64,000 bases of DNA from Triops longicaudatus. Its lineage: Eukaryota; Arthropoda; Branchiopoda; Notostraca; Triopsidae. The stretch lies in NCBI GenBank assembly GCA_022885665.1, contig JAGQDJ010000260.1, forward strand, positions 620,001-684,000, in the 5' to 3' direction. The notes below the pieces were generated by a model. It saw only the letters and a program-made list of their open reading frames with translations, did not search any database and was not told where the DNA came from. The translations under genes were made by a program, and so were the position numbers. Below, one piece after another: positions 1-11,668 of this stretch (its first letter is position 1; the number at the start of each line of letters is the position of its first letter).

Positions 1-815
1 CTGAAGGAAAGCGATGCCGCCCAGTCAACGACACAAGCATGCCGACCCGGATGATGAGTGAATCTATACGGAAACAGATGAAAAAAAATGGGTCACAGTG
101 ACTTATTTCTGTAAATTGCAGCATGCTGGGAACCGAAACTATAAAGCAGCTATTTAGAATGCTTTTTGTGTGGCTTAAGTTCTAATACAGTTTAATTTAG
201 AATTATATATAATATTAAATACTTATTACATATTTATTTAATATTTAATAAATAGTTATTTAAGAAAATATTGAATTAAAAGAACAAAGTGAAAGTATTT
301 TTTTACAAAACTCACAGACTGTTTATTATGTAAATATCGCATAAGAGGGTTCGGCTCTCGGGAGATTTAAATCAAAAGCAAATCTCGCACATCAATTAAT
401 GTAGATTATTTTTCAGAGGATTTTTTCCCCCATATCTCACTTCTAATACCTTTTTTTTGACAAAATAAAAAAGTCGTCGAAATTTAGACCACTTTCTCTG
501 TAAGCTTTTATTCAGTGATAACCTTTCGTGATCCGCTGCCCTCTTTTCCACGTACGTGGAATTGTATTGCACCTCAAACGCGCGAGTGTCATGTCAAAGC
601 TCTTCAAACCTGTCAATTTCTCCAAGCTTTTTTTATTACGGCGGTTTAGCAGGCTATATGTTGTAATGTTAGTCGTAAATTTATCTTTGAACAATTTAGT
701 ACCATCACGAGGCTTTCATATTAGGTCGCGGTCTCCACCCTGACGAAACATGAAGCAAAAAATATTCTGGTAAATAACGACTGGTTCCGTTGGGAGAAGT
801 CATAAGGGTATTTAC
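1..815. other. Presumed GPCR intron 3, AT-rich
   Basis: Sequence downstream (minus strand) of the third GPCR exon. It is AT-rich around 180-310, and I found no TM5-like exon or repeat. It is most likely intronic; the rest of the receptor should lie beyond the left edge. Confidence 0.5.
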
Positions 816-944
816 TTGGACCAACCAATACATGGCGGAAAGGCGCAGGCCAAGGCTAGCAGCCAAATTCCCAGCAGACTCCACTGAGTGCGTGATGGCG
901 TTATGGTTCTCGTGTACTTCATAGGCTTGACGATGGCGTAATAC
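816..944 (-). CDS. GPCR exon 3 (second loop and TM4)
   Basis: The acceptor TTACAG|G restores the Arg codon and continues YYAIVKPMKYTR, then TM4 (WSLLGIWLLALACAFPP) and CIGWSK. The donor is CCAA|GTAAAT; without splicing the frame stops at the next codon. Both flanking introns are phase 2, as for the upstream exons. Confidence 0.85.
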
Positions 945-3900
945 CTGTAATAGCAATAGGCGAAATCGGAGAAGGCCAAGATAATGAAACAAACATAATT
1001 ATCTAAAGAAGCTGATGCTCAACCAAATTAGCTATCTCGAAGGTTAACCGACTGTGGGGAAAGGCAAGGGTTACTCGGGAGATACACTTGGAAGGGGAAT
1101 TGAAGACATTGACCCATTAACACACGCAACATTACCCTGTTTACGACCATGGATAATTAGAAAAGTCGAATCGGGTTTCATTTGCCACCGAATAACAATC
1201 TTCCACTCCATCAAATCGGGGATTATTTCTCATAAGTTTCGACTCATTTATATTGTCACGCCAATATTTGTTAATTGTTTCGTTTTAACACAGGTTCCCT
1301 TTTTGTCTCCCGCACCCTTGGTTTCATGTCTAATGAAAGTCACTTCTCCGAAACCAAAGGGACTACGTTGATTTCGTTTGTGTTGAAAAAAGCCATGAAA
1401 AGGACGGTAGGAAGGCGGCGACAGGGAAACTGAGGAGAAGAAGTCACAGAGCGAGTGGAGATTGTATGCTAGTGGCGAATGCAGAGTCCGTTGGCTACCT
1501 CAACCTTAGTCTTTATGTTTCCTAGCAAGATCAGGGCCCCGTGAAAGACCACGTCATTGCAAAACCCAACCAACTATTAGTTAGTGACGTAAGAATATTT
1601 ATTCGACTTTTTCTCCATTTTCCTTTCTTTACCACCACATCCCTCAAAATTAGCTCACAAGTGTGTCATTAACGTTTTCTTACGCAAGCTTAGCCCGTAG
1701 GCTAGTTAAAGAGAGCTCAATTACGCGTAAAGGACTGAACGCATTAATTATCTTCGGCCGAGCTTGCTTTGTTTCAATCCATCATGGTGGTAAATAATGA
1801 GGTAATTAAGGAAACGCACAAAAGGATTAGGAGCTTGTTTGGACGCTAAGGAGGAGTGTCAGCAAAAGAAATCATTGATGGGAGTGGCTTGCAAAGAGCT
1901 TAAGAGAAAAAAAAGATATTTAACTTCGAAGAATGTTTTCGGAAATTAGAGAAACTTTTGTAGGCGCCTATAAGGGTATAAGGCCATGGTTAAGATTGGC
2001 GATCATCTCTTAACGCTCAAAAGACCTACAGGTTTCAGAGCTAGGTATCTTGTTCGTCGATCTACTTAAAATTTATGAACGTGAGTTATGGACAAACACT
2101 TTTTCAAAGAGTAAAAATAATCCACGCTGCTAATTTACGGACATGACTCTTTAGGATGGTCCAGTTTTGATGCTGAGTTTCCATGTTGGACGCTCATATA
2201 TAAAAGTAATATCTTATCCTGGAATAAGGACAGGAAGAAGAACGAGATCTATAAATTCTGTTCTAGACACGTGCTCGCGGTTTCTTAGGAGATAAAACAA
2301 AACCTAAAGAAACTTAGTAGCGGGAAACTAACGCCTCAAGTGCCTTTTCCCCTAGGTTTTCAATACGCTATTCGCCGGTTTCCGTGCTATTTCCGGACTT
2401 TGTTCGCTCTGTTAAACGAAGTTTCCCACTTATGTACTATAAAAAGCGACACGTGGTACCTCAAAAGGAAACAAGATTCTGAGTAAAAATATTTATAAAG
2501 TAATTATACCTGTCAATTGCGATGGCAGCTAGCGTAGCAGAGCTGGCGGTGGAAACGAGAAGTTCAGCGAAAGCGCTAAACTGACACCACCACGTTGCAT
2601 CCCAGTTGCCTTCTTTGTCCAAGTGAGCAAAAGGCGACCATGACGACTCCGACACGGTGGATGCCAATACACCCGGCAGTACCAGCAAGGCAAATACCAA
2701 ATTTGATGCCGTTAAACTTAACACCAGCCTATTATCACACAAAATAATATTTTTTTGCGATTGCACACAAAGCAACATGCTGACATTTTCACACTGGGAA
2801 AAAATAGTTTGGCATTTTTACAAAGATTTACTGCGCAGCAGATCGTTACTAAAATTTACTGTAGGGAAAGATAAAATTTTAGTAAATTTTGCAGTATTCC
2901 TACAAGATTTTTTTTAGTAATGAACTGCTGCACAAGAAATCTTTGTAAAAAAAAAACAAACTATTTCTTACAGCGTAGATAGTGGAAATAAAGTACATGC
3001 AGCGTCTTTCAACATTCATCGCTATTCAAGTGAAAGACTCTTAAGGTCGCACAATAAAGTTTTTCATCAATATTTTCAAGTATTCAACTGAGACTCTTTT
3101 CCGTGAAACATCAATAAGGAACGAGTAAGAAGCTAACACATTCCCATTTTTGAAAGTAGGCACGCCTATGTGTCTTGTTTCCTAATTTTGATCTGGCAGC
3201 TTGACCAGCACGATTTAACTTACTTTATTTCTTTATGATACTACAAATATATGTGCACAAAGGAATAGTGTTGTTCACTTGCTTAAAAATTCGAGTTCTG
3301 GCGCTGTGCCAGCGCCTATTAAAATTTTCTTCCAGTCATCTGATACAAGTTTCTTGTTATTTTTTTTTTAATCTAACCACTTCATGCGTAATTGTCCATC
3401 ACGCCTTTCTCCCAATTTCAGCACGAGTTTAAATGAACCTCCTTTTTTCTGTTTTCCTTATTAGTCATAGCTTCATTTACTTCAAAGACAAGACTCGTAT
3501 TCAGTACGACTAGGCATTTTTTGACCGCACACAAGCAATTTTTGGCTTATTGGATCTGAAGGACTACACGGGCTTAACAGCGCCATAGAGGACAAGGCGG
3601 ATCAATAAGCCAAGCCAAATAAATCGGGAAATGCGACTTTTGAAATATTGAGGAAGTCTGGATTCCCGGCCCGTATCCATTTTTCAGAATGACGAGCTTT
3701 ATGTCCCAAAAGCTCGTGACCTTTTCAAACTTTGCTGAACAGTTTCAGTCTTGTGGTCTTTGTGAATAATCCGCCAAGTACGCAAATCCATAAATTGGCT
3801 AATTTAGAGGACAAAACACGCTCTCCCTTTAATTTACGGCTGGTAAATTTTGGCTTACATTGACCGTATTTCAGGTTCTCCTTTGAATTGAGCGGCGTGT

Positions 3901-6900
3901 ACATTTTGTCCCGACAAGAAGTACCTTATTAAGGATACATAATAATCTCATTACAACCAAGCTTCTGGATCTTGCGCTGGGGGAGTGTAGCCACACGCAG
4001 CAGGTAGCTAAGGTAATTGTGCAGCCTTCCATATACACAGTCTCATTCTCCTTCCTACTAGGTATTAAAAACCCGATTCCTGAACTATTGGCTCACAGCC
4101 CGGTACAACCCATATCTACTTTACATTGCATTACTCATCGCGAACTGAGCAAACAAAATGGAAGCAGCGGTGGAGGGTGAAGCCTAAAATTCCAGACGCT
4201 CGAGAGCCATCGTGGCAGTTGAGGAGTTTGTCTGTTAAGGAGAGGCTTTTCACTGCCTGTCGCAGCTCTGAACGAAACTCTCATTTGATCTTGTAGCGCG
4301 CTAGGGAGTCGCGTCTGTCTCTGTTCGTCGGTTCTTTGCAGTCTGCGATCACAATCTTGCACATATTATTGTTTACCTCCGCGCCTTTTTTCCGCCCTGC
4401 TTCCCGGTTTGGCGGTATCACTATCGGTATCCACGCCTTTTCAAGGTCGTTGACGTACATAAGGTCGTCGCATCCAAACAGGAAACGAAAAGATGTTGTG
4501 AACAGCTTTGCCTATGTAACGACGCCTAGGCAAACTAAGTTGCATTTTAATTTTGCACTTTCGTAAGTTTGCAGCTTGTCTCCTACACAGAGCTATAAAT
4601 TATGAAGCTTCCGTGTATGGAGTCGACACAATGGTTTGAACTTCCGTAATCTTTCAACAGATATGAAAATGTCGATTTACGATTCCAAGCCGTTTAGAGA
4701 GATATTGACATCACTTGAAGCTTGTTCGAGAGTAAAGGACTATTGAACTTGCTACGCCTCAGGGATTTGCAGAATAGCAAATATTTGGATAAAAGAATTC
4801 AGAAACCTAGCAATTGCTGAAAGCGTACGAAACTCAACGCTTATAATGTGTAACCCGTAAATTTCGTTCGAATATACCTCGTTCGGTGCAAAAATAACAG
4901 AAAACACAATTATATAAAATTCACACAATGAACAAGAAAAAACGATATATAATACAAAAATAACAGAAAAAAAATACATAAAATACGCACAACAAATAAT
5001 AAAAAAATACATATAATATAAATATAACAAAACACAATTATAAAAATACACACAATTACATAAAATACAAACAATAAACAATAAAAAACACAGTATATAA
5101 CATAAAAATAACAGAAAACACATTCAAAGCTAGAATCAAAAGAAAATCTTTCGCCGAGTTTTTTTTTCCGAGTTGTCAGCGGTGAAACAAAAGAATACGA
5201 GAATTTGCATAATTGCAGCCAGTTTATGACAGAGGAGAGCCTTGAGAAAACTTGGTAACCACAACCAGAAGCAATGCAGATGAGGATAAGGCACGATGAC
5301 AGAGCTGCGTGTTTTAGAGCCATTAATGGGCAGAGCTGAGCATTTTCATTTTTTTCCATTTCTTTTGGGAAACTATTGATTTACGGTAGTTTTGTCAGTA
5401 TCCAGTAGAGCTCTAGCTACCCCCAACTTGTACCAGACTTCGTTTTTGTCAAGATTTATTTCCAAAATATTCATATTGAAGTAATGCGTAATTTCGTCTT
5501 CAAGTAAAATCGAAAAAAATAACATTTGTGTTAAAAAACTATATATGACTTTCGTAAGAATCTGTAAACAACATACACAGAAAAATTCTTTACTCTGAGC
5601 CGTAACACGTATATGCTATTTGGCCTTTTCCAGGCGCACCAGACGTCTGTTTATCCGACTAATGCTAAGGCTCATAGACACTGTAAAGTCGGAGTCTACA
5701 GTTTCTTATTTTCTTGTGTTGGTGATGGAGAGTTCTTAACAAGTCTACGGGTCAAGTACGCTCTGTCTTTTTATCACACGTTTTCTCGCGAGGCTGTCGC
5801 ATAGGAACATTCATTCTTGCCCAGTGTCGTGTGGTAAGAACCGTATAAGTAGTTTACGTAGCTCATTGTTGGAACAGAAACACTTATTAGCTCATTTTTA
5901 TGACTTCTTTTCAGAGATAGAAAAAACGACTTTTATTACGAATTAAAACTGTTTTTCCCTTATGCTCTTATATGTTGCAACACAAGCTTTGCGGTGGGAA
6001 AATATGTACCAGCTGATTAGTTTGTTATTTAATGACTAATACCGCAAGTCAGCCAAAAAAATCTGCAAATCTGATGCAATTATGTTGAATTTGCGATATT
6101 GTCACGATACGAACCAGTTAAAACGCTATTCCTTTTCCAAACCTTATTCTTTCCATTCCGTCACGGCTATTGATCTTCAGACCAGTTCAGGCTTTGTACT
6201 AATTCTAAATCCGAGAAACGCAACATATGCACGGCAATCTATCGTCAGCCTGCTTTGCACGCAACGAAATAAGTTCTGTTTACGGCTAATAGTGAGTTTG
6301 CCAGATTTTGTATTTGCGTCGTATTATTTAACCAGTTTTTTACATGACAACACGGTCTTGTAAGGTTTGTAAGGTTTCTACAGGATAACACGGTCTTGTA
6401 TGCCTTTAACTACAACCCATAACGCGTTAATGCAAAACCAGACTATGTGAAGGCCAAGGTCTTAAAAGCTTTCATGTCGTACCGCACAGAAAAAGATAAA
6501 AACAATGGGGTCTCGTCATACGCTGTTACACACATTTTCGTAGATGACTAGTTTTGGCAAGAGAGTAGGGCTCTGTTGCGTTTCTGAGGGCTGGGGCATC
6601 ACCGCATCTTACTATGCCCATTTACAACTTTGATTGACAGATCTGCTCTTATAGCTTTACAAGCCAGATAAGGCTATCTTACTCTTGCTGCGAAAGCCCA
6701 TGCACATGTAGCCAGCCTAGCGGAAGTGCGATCCCCGTGTTGTACTGTATAGCCTTCAAAGTTAAGCGCGGATCCCGCCTTAGTGTCCACCGCCGTTTGG
6801 CGTGTTCTTGACCAACGTGATTAAGGAAGTTGAAAGGAAACAAATACACGGAAAAAGCGAGTACCGAAATCGAACTAATGGAACCCAACGACCTTGTCCG

Positions 6901-7793
6901 TCAAGGCGCCGCTTTGCAGCTCGCCCAGTGTAACTGATCAGAATTTTCTTTCTTTTCTCTACAATTGCATGCATGAAGACCCTCCCCTTTTGCCACAGCA
7001 AGCCATCAGACACCCGCATCGCAAAGAGTTCTCGAAAGGAAGCTGGGAATTAACACGTTGATGGATGACTATCGTAAACCCGATATAGAAGACGCGCTAA
7101 AGCTCCGATTTCCCTTCTGTAGGGATAAAATAACCTTGACCAAAGATAAGAACCTCAAGTTTAAGGGCCTGTTGGACTTCCGAGGAGCAGTAGTTGTACA
7201 GAAGTCAAGTTCAACTGTTCAAAAGAGCGAAACAAGTTTGAAAGAATTATGTACATACTCAAAGAGATTCGAGTAATTTGCGTATAGCCTTTACAGACGA
7301 GTTTTGTTAAATGGATGAGTGACTGTTAAGTCATGTTATAGCGTCTTTACCAAAATACGCCCCTAACGGCTAGAAAGTGCGAAATCCGCCATTAGACGCT
7401 AAAACACTGGAAAGTACCATAAGGCTGCGCTGAGATTCCCCGTGTTCTCCCTTGCTTTTTCTTTGTTGGTCGAAGTGAAGGGCTTGGATTTGTATAGCGT
7501 CTAATGGACTTGTGGTTTCTAATGGATTCAATAGATGGCACCAGTGAATATGGTAAAGACTATAGCATCCTTATAAGTTGTAGATTCGAAACTTACCGGT
7601 TTGATGGATGTGCCAGCAAACCTCGGCGAATAAGGGTTACACTGACGGAAGCATTGCCCACGACAGAGAAGATGAGAATGACAGCAAGACTGGCCGTTTC
7701 CACAGCGGATTTCCACGATGTGTGATAAGGCTTGGCTAACGAAGTTGAAGGAGAAGGTGGGGACGCCATGTTAGGCAAAGCACTCATGACCAT
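816..7793 (-). CDS. GPR161-like class A GPCR, 5' three exons (partial)
   Basis: Membrane receptor of the rhodopsin class. Three exons join cleanly, all in phase 2: 7597-7793, 2510-2728 and 816-944, giving the first 181 residues (N-terminus to TM4). Landmarks are GN in TM1 (N47), SN instead of the usual AD in TM2 (N75), WWC before TM3 (C114), IDRYYAIVKPM (R139) and W166 with PP near the end of TM4. The combination of SN in TM2, WCxFSA, IAIDRYYA and GxxPPxxGW is what I recall for GPR161, a ciliary receptor that restrains Hedgehog signalling in vertebrates. The class A call is firm; the subfamily is inference from memory. The N-terminus is short and has no N-glycosylation sequon outside TM1. The introns are long (4868 and 1565 bp) and carry repeats. 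The donor after residue 181 leads off the left edge, so TM5-7 and the tail are missing. Confidence 0.85.
1248..1587 (+). repeat. Repeat family D, copy 1
   Basis: About 340 bp, clearly similar to the reverse complement of 27960-28273. Shared blocks include ATTGTCACGCCAAT at the start, a stretch around GAAACCAAAGGGA, GCGAGTGGAGATTGTAT and CAACCTTAGTCTTTATGTTTC. The element begins GTCAC and ends GTGAC. It lies in GPCR intron 2. Compared with copy 2 it has lost one base just after the shared ATG-GCT (minus sense), so the short frame seen in copy 2 is broken here. Confidence 0.7.
2510..2728 (-). CDS. GPCR exon 2 (TM2-TM3)
   Basis: The exon starts after ATAATAG and ends at ACAG|GTATAA. It encodes TM2 (LSLTASNLVFALLVLP), a first extracellular loop of about 20 residues with WW-C, and TM3 up to ID of the DRY motif. 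The Arg of DRY is split by the intron, an intron position common in class A receptor genes. A fold-back repeat lies only about 70 bp upstream of the acceptor. Confidence 0.88.
2799..2969. mobile_element. Fold-back (MITE-like) element in GPCR intron 1
   Basis: Two arms of about 55 bp (2799-2856 and 2911-2969) are imperfect inverted complements. Both carry AAATAGTTTG, ACAAAGATTT and GCAGCAG/CTGCTGC blocks around an AT-rich spacer of about 55 bp. There is no coding capacity. It is probably a non-autonomous DNA transposon remnant. Confidence 0.6.
4888..5125. repeat. AT-rich minisatellite, unit about 65 bp
   Basis: Degenerate tandem array, almost without G on the plus strand. The phrase AAAATAACAGAAAA-ACACA recurs together with ATAAAATxCxCACAA. 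About three to four diverged units can be followed. It lies within GPCR intron 1. The long open frames across it on the minus strand (Cys/Phe/Tyr/Ile-rich) are a composition effect. Confidence 0.6.
7337..7507 (-). mobile_element. MITE-like family B, copy 1
   Basis: The core 7389-7507 (119 bp) has perfect 13-bp terminal inverted repeats, CCATTAGACGCTA and TAGCGTCTAATGG. A shared flank (AGCCGTTAGGGGCGTATTTTGG in reverse complement, 7337-7388) is present in all three copies and itself ends in TATAGCGTCT. It sits in GPCR intron 1, about 90 bp from exon 1. The other copies are at 35209 and 41876, in the opposite orientation. Confidence 0.75.
7597..7793 (-). CDS. GPCR exon 1 (TM1)
   Basis: Coding exon with ATG at 7793 and in-frame Met also at codons 3 and 9. 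It encodes a Pro/Ser-rich N-terminus and TM1 (about residues 35-56, ending in an IRR stop-transfer). The donor is CCG|GTAAGT, a consensus site. The codon split (CG|G) rebuilds the Arg of PSNR at the TM1-TM2 loop. The exact start codon is a choice; no earlier in-frame ATG is visible, and an additional 5' non-coding exon is possible. Confidence 0.85.
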
Positions 7794-10700
7794 CAATCAT
7801 TGCGTCTCCGTACGTTGTCCACGATGCAAACGACCTCAATTGCCTGTATACAAGGTAAATTGCATATAAAAGAGAGGGTATCATTGTGTCTCTTGCGTTC
7901 CGCTTCCTGATCTCTCAATCTTTATTGGAATATGACTCGAGCAGGCCTATAGAATGGCTCTCCTTGAACGTGTTTTTGTTGTCCCGCACGGATCATTCAA
8001 CAGAAATACAAACTACGTTGAAAGGTAATACTATATCGTTTGAGCCTACAAATTTCCTTTGCTTACAAGCGGAGTAAACAATAAGTTTCACAGAATTTTA
8101 GTTTTAACCCAAACATTGACTTTGTTAATGAATTTTCTATACAATTTTATTCGATTGTTAATTATCAGAATTCTTGCAATAGCGAGAGTTTAATGTATTC
8201 AACTTAAAGAGCGTCATTTCTTGGTTATAATATCAACACATTGTAACCAACAAATGGTGGTAACTGCCCCGGGCTGTTGAATCATCCTGTGCACAAAAAT
8301 CCTTTTTGAGGGGAAAGGCATTCTAAGTTCCGTACGGGCTTCCTGTCCTAAATAAAGCACATAAAAACGAGGCATTGCACTCAATACGGTACCCTGATAT
8401 TTCAAAAGGCTCTCACGCTTAGCCCATTTTGCTATTGCCTAGTTTGTTTGATTTTACTTGCGTTTTATAAAAATAGGCACTTCGTTGGTACCCAAATGCT
8501 CTTATTTGTGGTTTAAACTCAAGCTTAGCACAGATTCATAAACCAAATAGCTATGAGAACTCAAACATTTCCCCTCGAGACAAGCAATTTTATTATCTTT
8601 ATGGAGCGGAGGTTTTCGTATCCCAGTGTGGTAGAGACAAGCTACAAATGCTAACATACGCTGATATAGCACAGGAATTTATGAGGGGAGTAAAAACCGA
8701 TGCGATTTTCTATATAACCCTTTAGAACATGCTTTCAGCCCAGCTTTATAGCTACTTACTCTGAGATTCTGTTTAGCTACCGAATCTGGTTCGTGTTATT
8801 CTAATCACCTCATTCAGATGGGCGAAAGGAAAACTTTATTTAACAAGTCTTTTCATGTTGACCCAAGAACTATATATGTTGTTATTTTCGAAACTTCCAG
8901 CTGAAGGTAAGATGTTTAGTAGAACACCCTCGATACTTAAATAAGAAGATTTAGGGACCTTGCTCCATGCACTAACCGTCCATACTTTGAATGGAAATAG
9001 GTCAAATATGAGGGTGCGAAAAGAATCAGAGGGATGGATATTTTGTAATAATCGGTACGCACGATATGTGTGTACTACACGTGTGCATGCGTACATTGTC
9101 TGGGGGTTTACCTCGTTTGTATCTGACCTTGCTAGGGTGAAGCGGAAGTGAGTCAGAGCGGGTTGACAAATAATGTCGGTTTCACTTTAAATAGAGGTTC
9201 TGGCACTTTGCTGCGCAGCATCGGCACAAGTGAAGTTTGCAGAGTTTAATTGTTGACAATAATCCATTGATCAGAGACACAGAAAGTCCCACACAATCCA
9301 TAAAACTGTCGTTGTACTCCACCATGAACTGTGTTTCATATCTACGGAATGACGCAAGGTTTTACGAGTAACAATAAATGTTCACAAGAATGAAAACGGA
9401 TAGGAGACGACGAGACATGTCAATTCCTGCTTTACTGATAAATATTCCGTTAGCAGGAAATTAAAATACAGTAAAATGGGACAGTCTTGTATCGCTGCAC
9501 TGTTAACGTAGGAATGCGTTTTAAAACATTAACTGCCTTTCGAGTTCTTAAGTTGAGCAAAACGCACATGAAACTAACATTGTTTACGTATCCCAATGCT
9601 CCAGCTGAGTTCCCGTAGCGCGCTTGCCCGCGTCTCGAGAGCAACTGGAGAGCCAACCATGGATGCGACGCTCATCTATAGCTCTTGGTCCGCATATTTC
9701 CGTTTCAGCTTCAGTTGAGAAGGGACAAGACCAGAAACAGCAGGGCCACATGGCTATTACGCGTACCGTCAGGTTATGAATGAGTTATAGAGTAACTCGT
9801 GAAGGTCTGGTAACTGGTATATTTGTAATTAACGTAAACTGAGTTTAAAGTAGCAAGAATTACTGGCCATCATTGCTTGAAGTTTCTGGGAACTTTACCG
9901 AGCTAAAGGGCCTTAACTTAGGTTAACCATTAAAACATCTGTAGCCTTGCTTAAGCTAGTAACATATTTCATTGATCCGAACTAAAGTCGCTTTTAAGGA
10001 GCTTTAGAACTTTTCACAATTTTCAAGGATTTTTAGGATTTTTCAAGACTTTTAGTTAAAGGCTTCGTGTTGAGAGCGGAAGGGAAATTATTCACGGAAA
10101 CTTGCACGCCAATTCCTACGTAATTTGCCTATGCGTGTCTTGGCTTCTCCGTTATTCATTGTTGCTTTTTTCCACTTCCAAAACATTTATATTTCATTAG
10201 TTGTGATTTTTGTACGGTTTGTCCGACGCGTCAACTGTCCCGTCCCTCAACTGATTATTCTATGGCATTACAGAGTTAACATGAATAAAAACGAAACCCA
10301 ATCAACCGAAAAAGCTAAGTTTCCCTACAAACCTCCCTCCTCTGCGTTTTACGTAAAGAATATCTAAATTAATTGGAATGTAAGAAAGTGAGTCGCGAAC
10401 GAGCGGGACAGTTTTGACAAGTATTTTGTGCAATGCAAAGAAAAGCCAAGTTCTGATGTTTAGATGTGGCGAGACTAATTGTATACTTTTTCGGGTGTTT
10501 CAAGGCTATTCTCAGTCCTGATTACGTCAATAAGACTGGGTAGATTATTTTGCCACATCAGGAAGCTAGAGGATGCCCTCCTTGCTGAAAGCTCGAAGCC
10601 AGATAGGATTAGCAGCCAAACCGGAGTTACTAAATTCGAGAGAACTGGTCAATTCAAAACAAATATTGCAATAGCCTAACGCTTGCGCTTTTCACTAATG

Positions 10701-11551
10701 TACCTTACACGAATCGCTTGATAGCTCCTGTTTAATATAAGGGAGTCCTGCTCAGTTTACAGATTCCGAACGCGGGAAACTCGTGAAAACGGATTTTTGC
10801 TCAAATTTTACCTAAAATAGACGGGTAAAGTTTGAGAATCGGGCCATTAATAATATGATTCAGCTGAAGGTTGCGGTTGTGACGGAAGACATCGGTTTAC
10901 ACAATTTCTTTACGGGCTTTCAACGTCAGATCAACAGTTCCTTCGAAACAAAACGAACACGCAAAAGGAACATGAGATTGGGAATTATTTTGCGTTTACT
11001 AACCGTTGCTATTAGTATTGATAAGTTCTCTGACACTAATTTTCTGCGGGGATAAATAAGCTCTAGTAAACTTACGATTCAGAACGAACTCATCGAGTCT
11101 CGAGTGTTATTGTATCTCAGTATACTTGACTATCTATGTCGTGGTTTTGTTAAATGTGGCTTAATTGACGTGCAATAATTTCTCTACATTTTTGTTTATC
11201 ACTGCTGGTCTCGTCTGTTTACACTGTAATAATGTACTGTCGAATTAGCACTCAGTCGTCGTCAGTTATCCACGTTAGCATTTTTCTTTCAATGCCCAGA
11301 ATGATTTGTTGCGATAAATGCCAAACATTCGGTCGTTTCAGTATGATTTGCAAATATGAGAACAGATGTAGAAAGCGCCAGCTAGTTTTTCACTCAAGAT
11401 GAAATATTGGAAGAACCATAACGGCGAAAGTAACGGCTTATAATATTGGATTGTGTTCGGACACGTAAAGTTCTATTTGGATCCAGCGCGCTTTTGGAAA
11501 CGGCTGCCAGGAAATGCTCCTCCCACCACGCCACTTACAATTGGCGAGCTC
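7794..11551. other. Gene-poor spacer
   Basis: Apart from the family E tail fragment (10178-10249), I see no exon, RNA gene or clear repeat here. A TATAAAAG at 7865-7872 is on the plus strand, facing away from the GPCR; no initiator was found at a suitable distance. Confidence 0.4.
10178..10249 (+). repeat. Repeat family E, 3' tail fragment
   Basis: About 70 bp matching the right end of the copy at 30452-31330, sharing TTCATTAGTT and a block around GTCCGACGCGTCAACTGTCC. It ends in CCCGTCCCTC, which matches the end of the 60-kb copy (CCCGCCCCTC in reverse complement). A tail-only copy suggests a 5'-truncated retroelement-like insertion. Confidence 0.6.
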
Positions 11552-11583
11552 AGTCGTTCGCGAACTTTCGTCGCGCGCAGACG
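11550..11583 (+). promoter_or_regulatory. Candidate Inr + DPE core promoter
   Basis: TCAGTC matches the arthropod initiator consensus TCAKTY, with the A (+1) at 11552. AGACG at 11579-11583 occupies exactly +28 to +32 and fits the DPE consensus. The surrounding 120 bp is rich in CpG (TCGTCGCGCGCAG). There is no TATA box at -30, as expected for a DPE promoter. Spacing plus a consensus splice donor downstream make chance less likely. The transcribed gene is unknown; SPRYD7 is the nearest on this strand. Confidence 0.5.
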
Positions 11584-11668
11584 GAAAGTAGATTCAGTGG
11601 AGAGGTGTTCGACCAAAATTTTGATTGACGCTTGCACGGGCAATAAGGCTTTACTGTTGACTTCTAAG
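11552..11668 (+). other. Candidate non-coding 5' exon
   Basis: Runs from the predicted +1 to TTCTAAG|GTAAGTAG, a near-perfect splice donor. It contains no ATG, as fits a 5' UTR exon. A possible acceptor that could receive it is the long pyrimidine tract ending TTTTCAG at 14725, about 250 bp before the SPRYD7 start codon. The linkage is inference. Confidence 0.4.

Noticed and set aside
4752..5359. Two overlapping minus-strand frames of 123 and 149 codons rich in Cys, Phe, Tyr and Ile
   Set aside because: They cross the AT-rich minisatellite; amino-acid content follows from the repeat and there is no splice or family support.
7865..7872. TATAAAAG as the GPCR promoter
   Set aside because: It is on the plus strand, opposite to the GPCR, and no initiator lies about 30 bp downstream.
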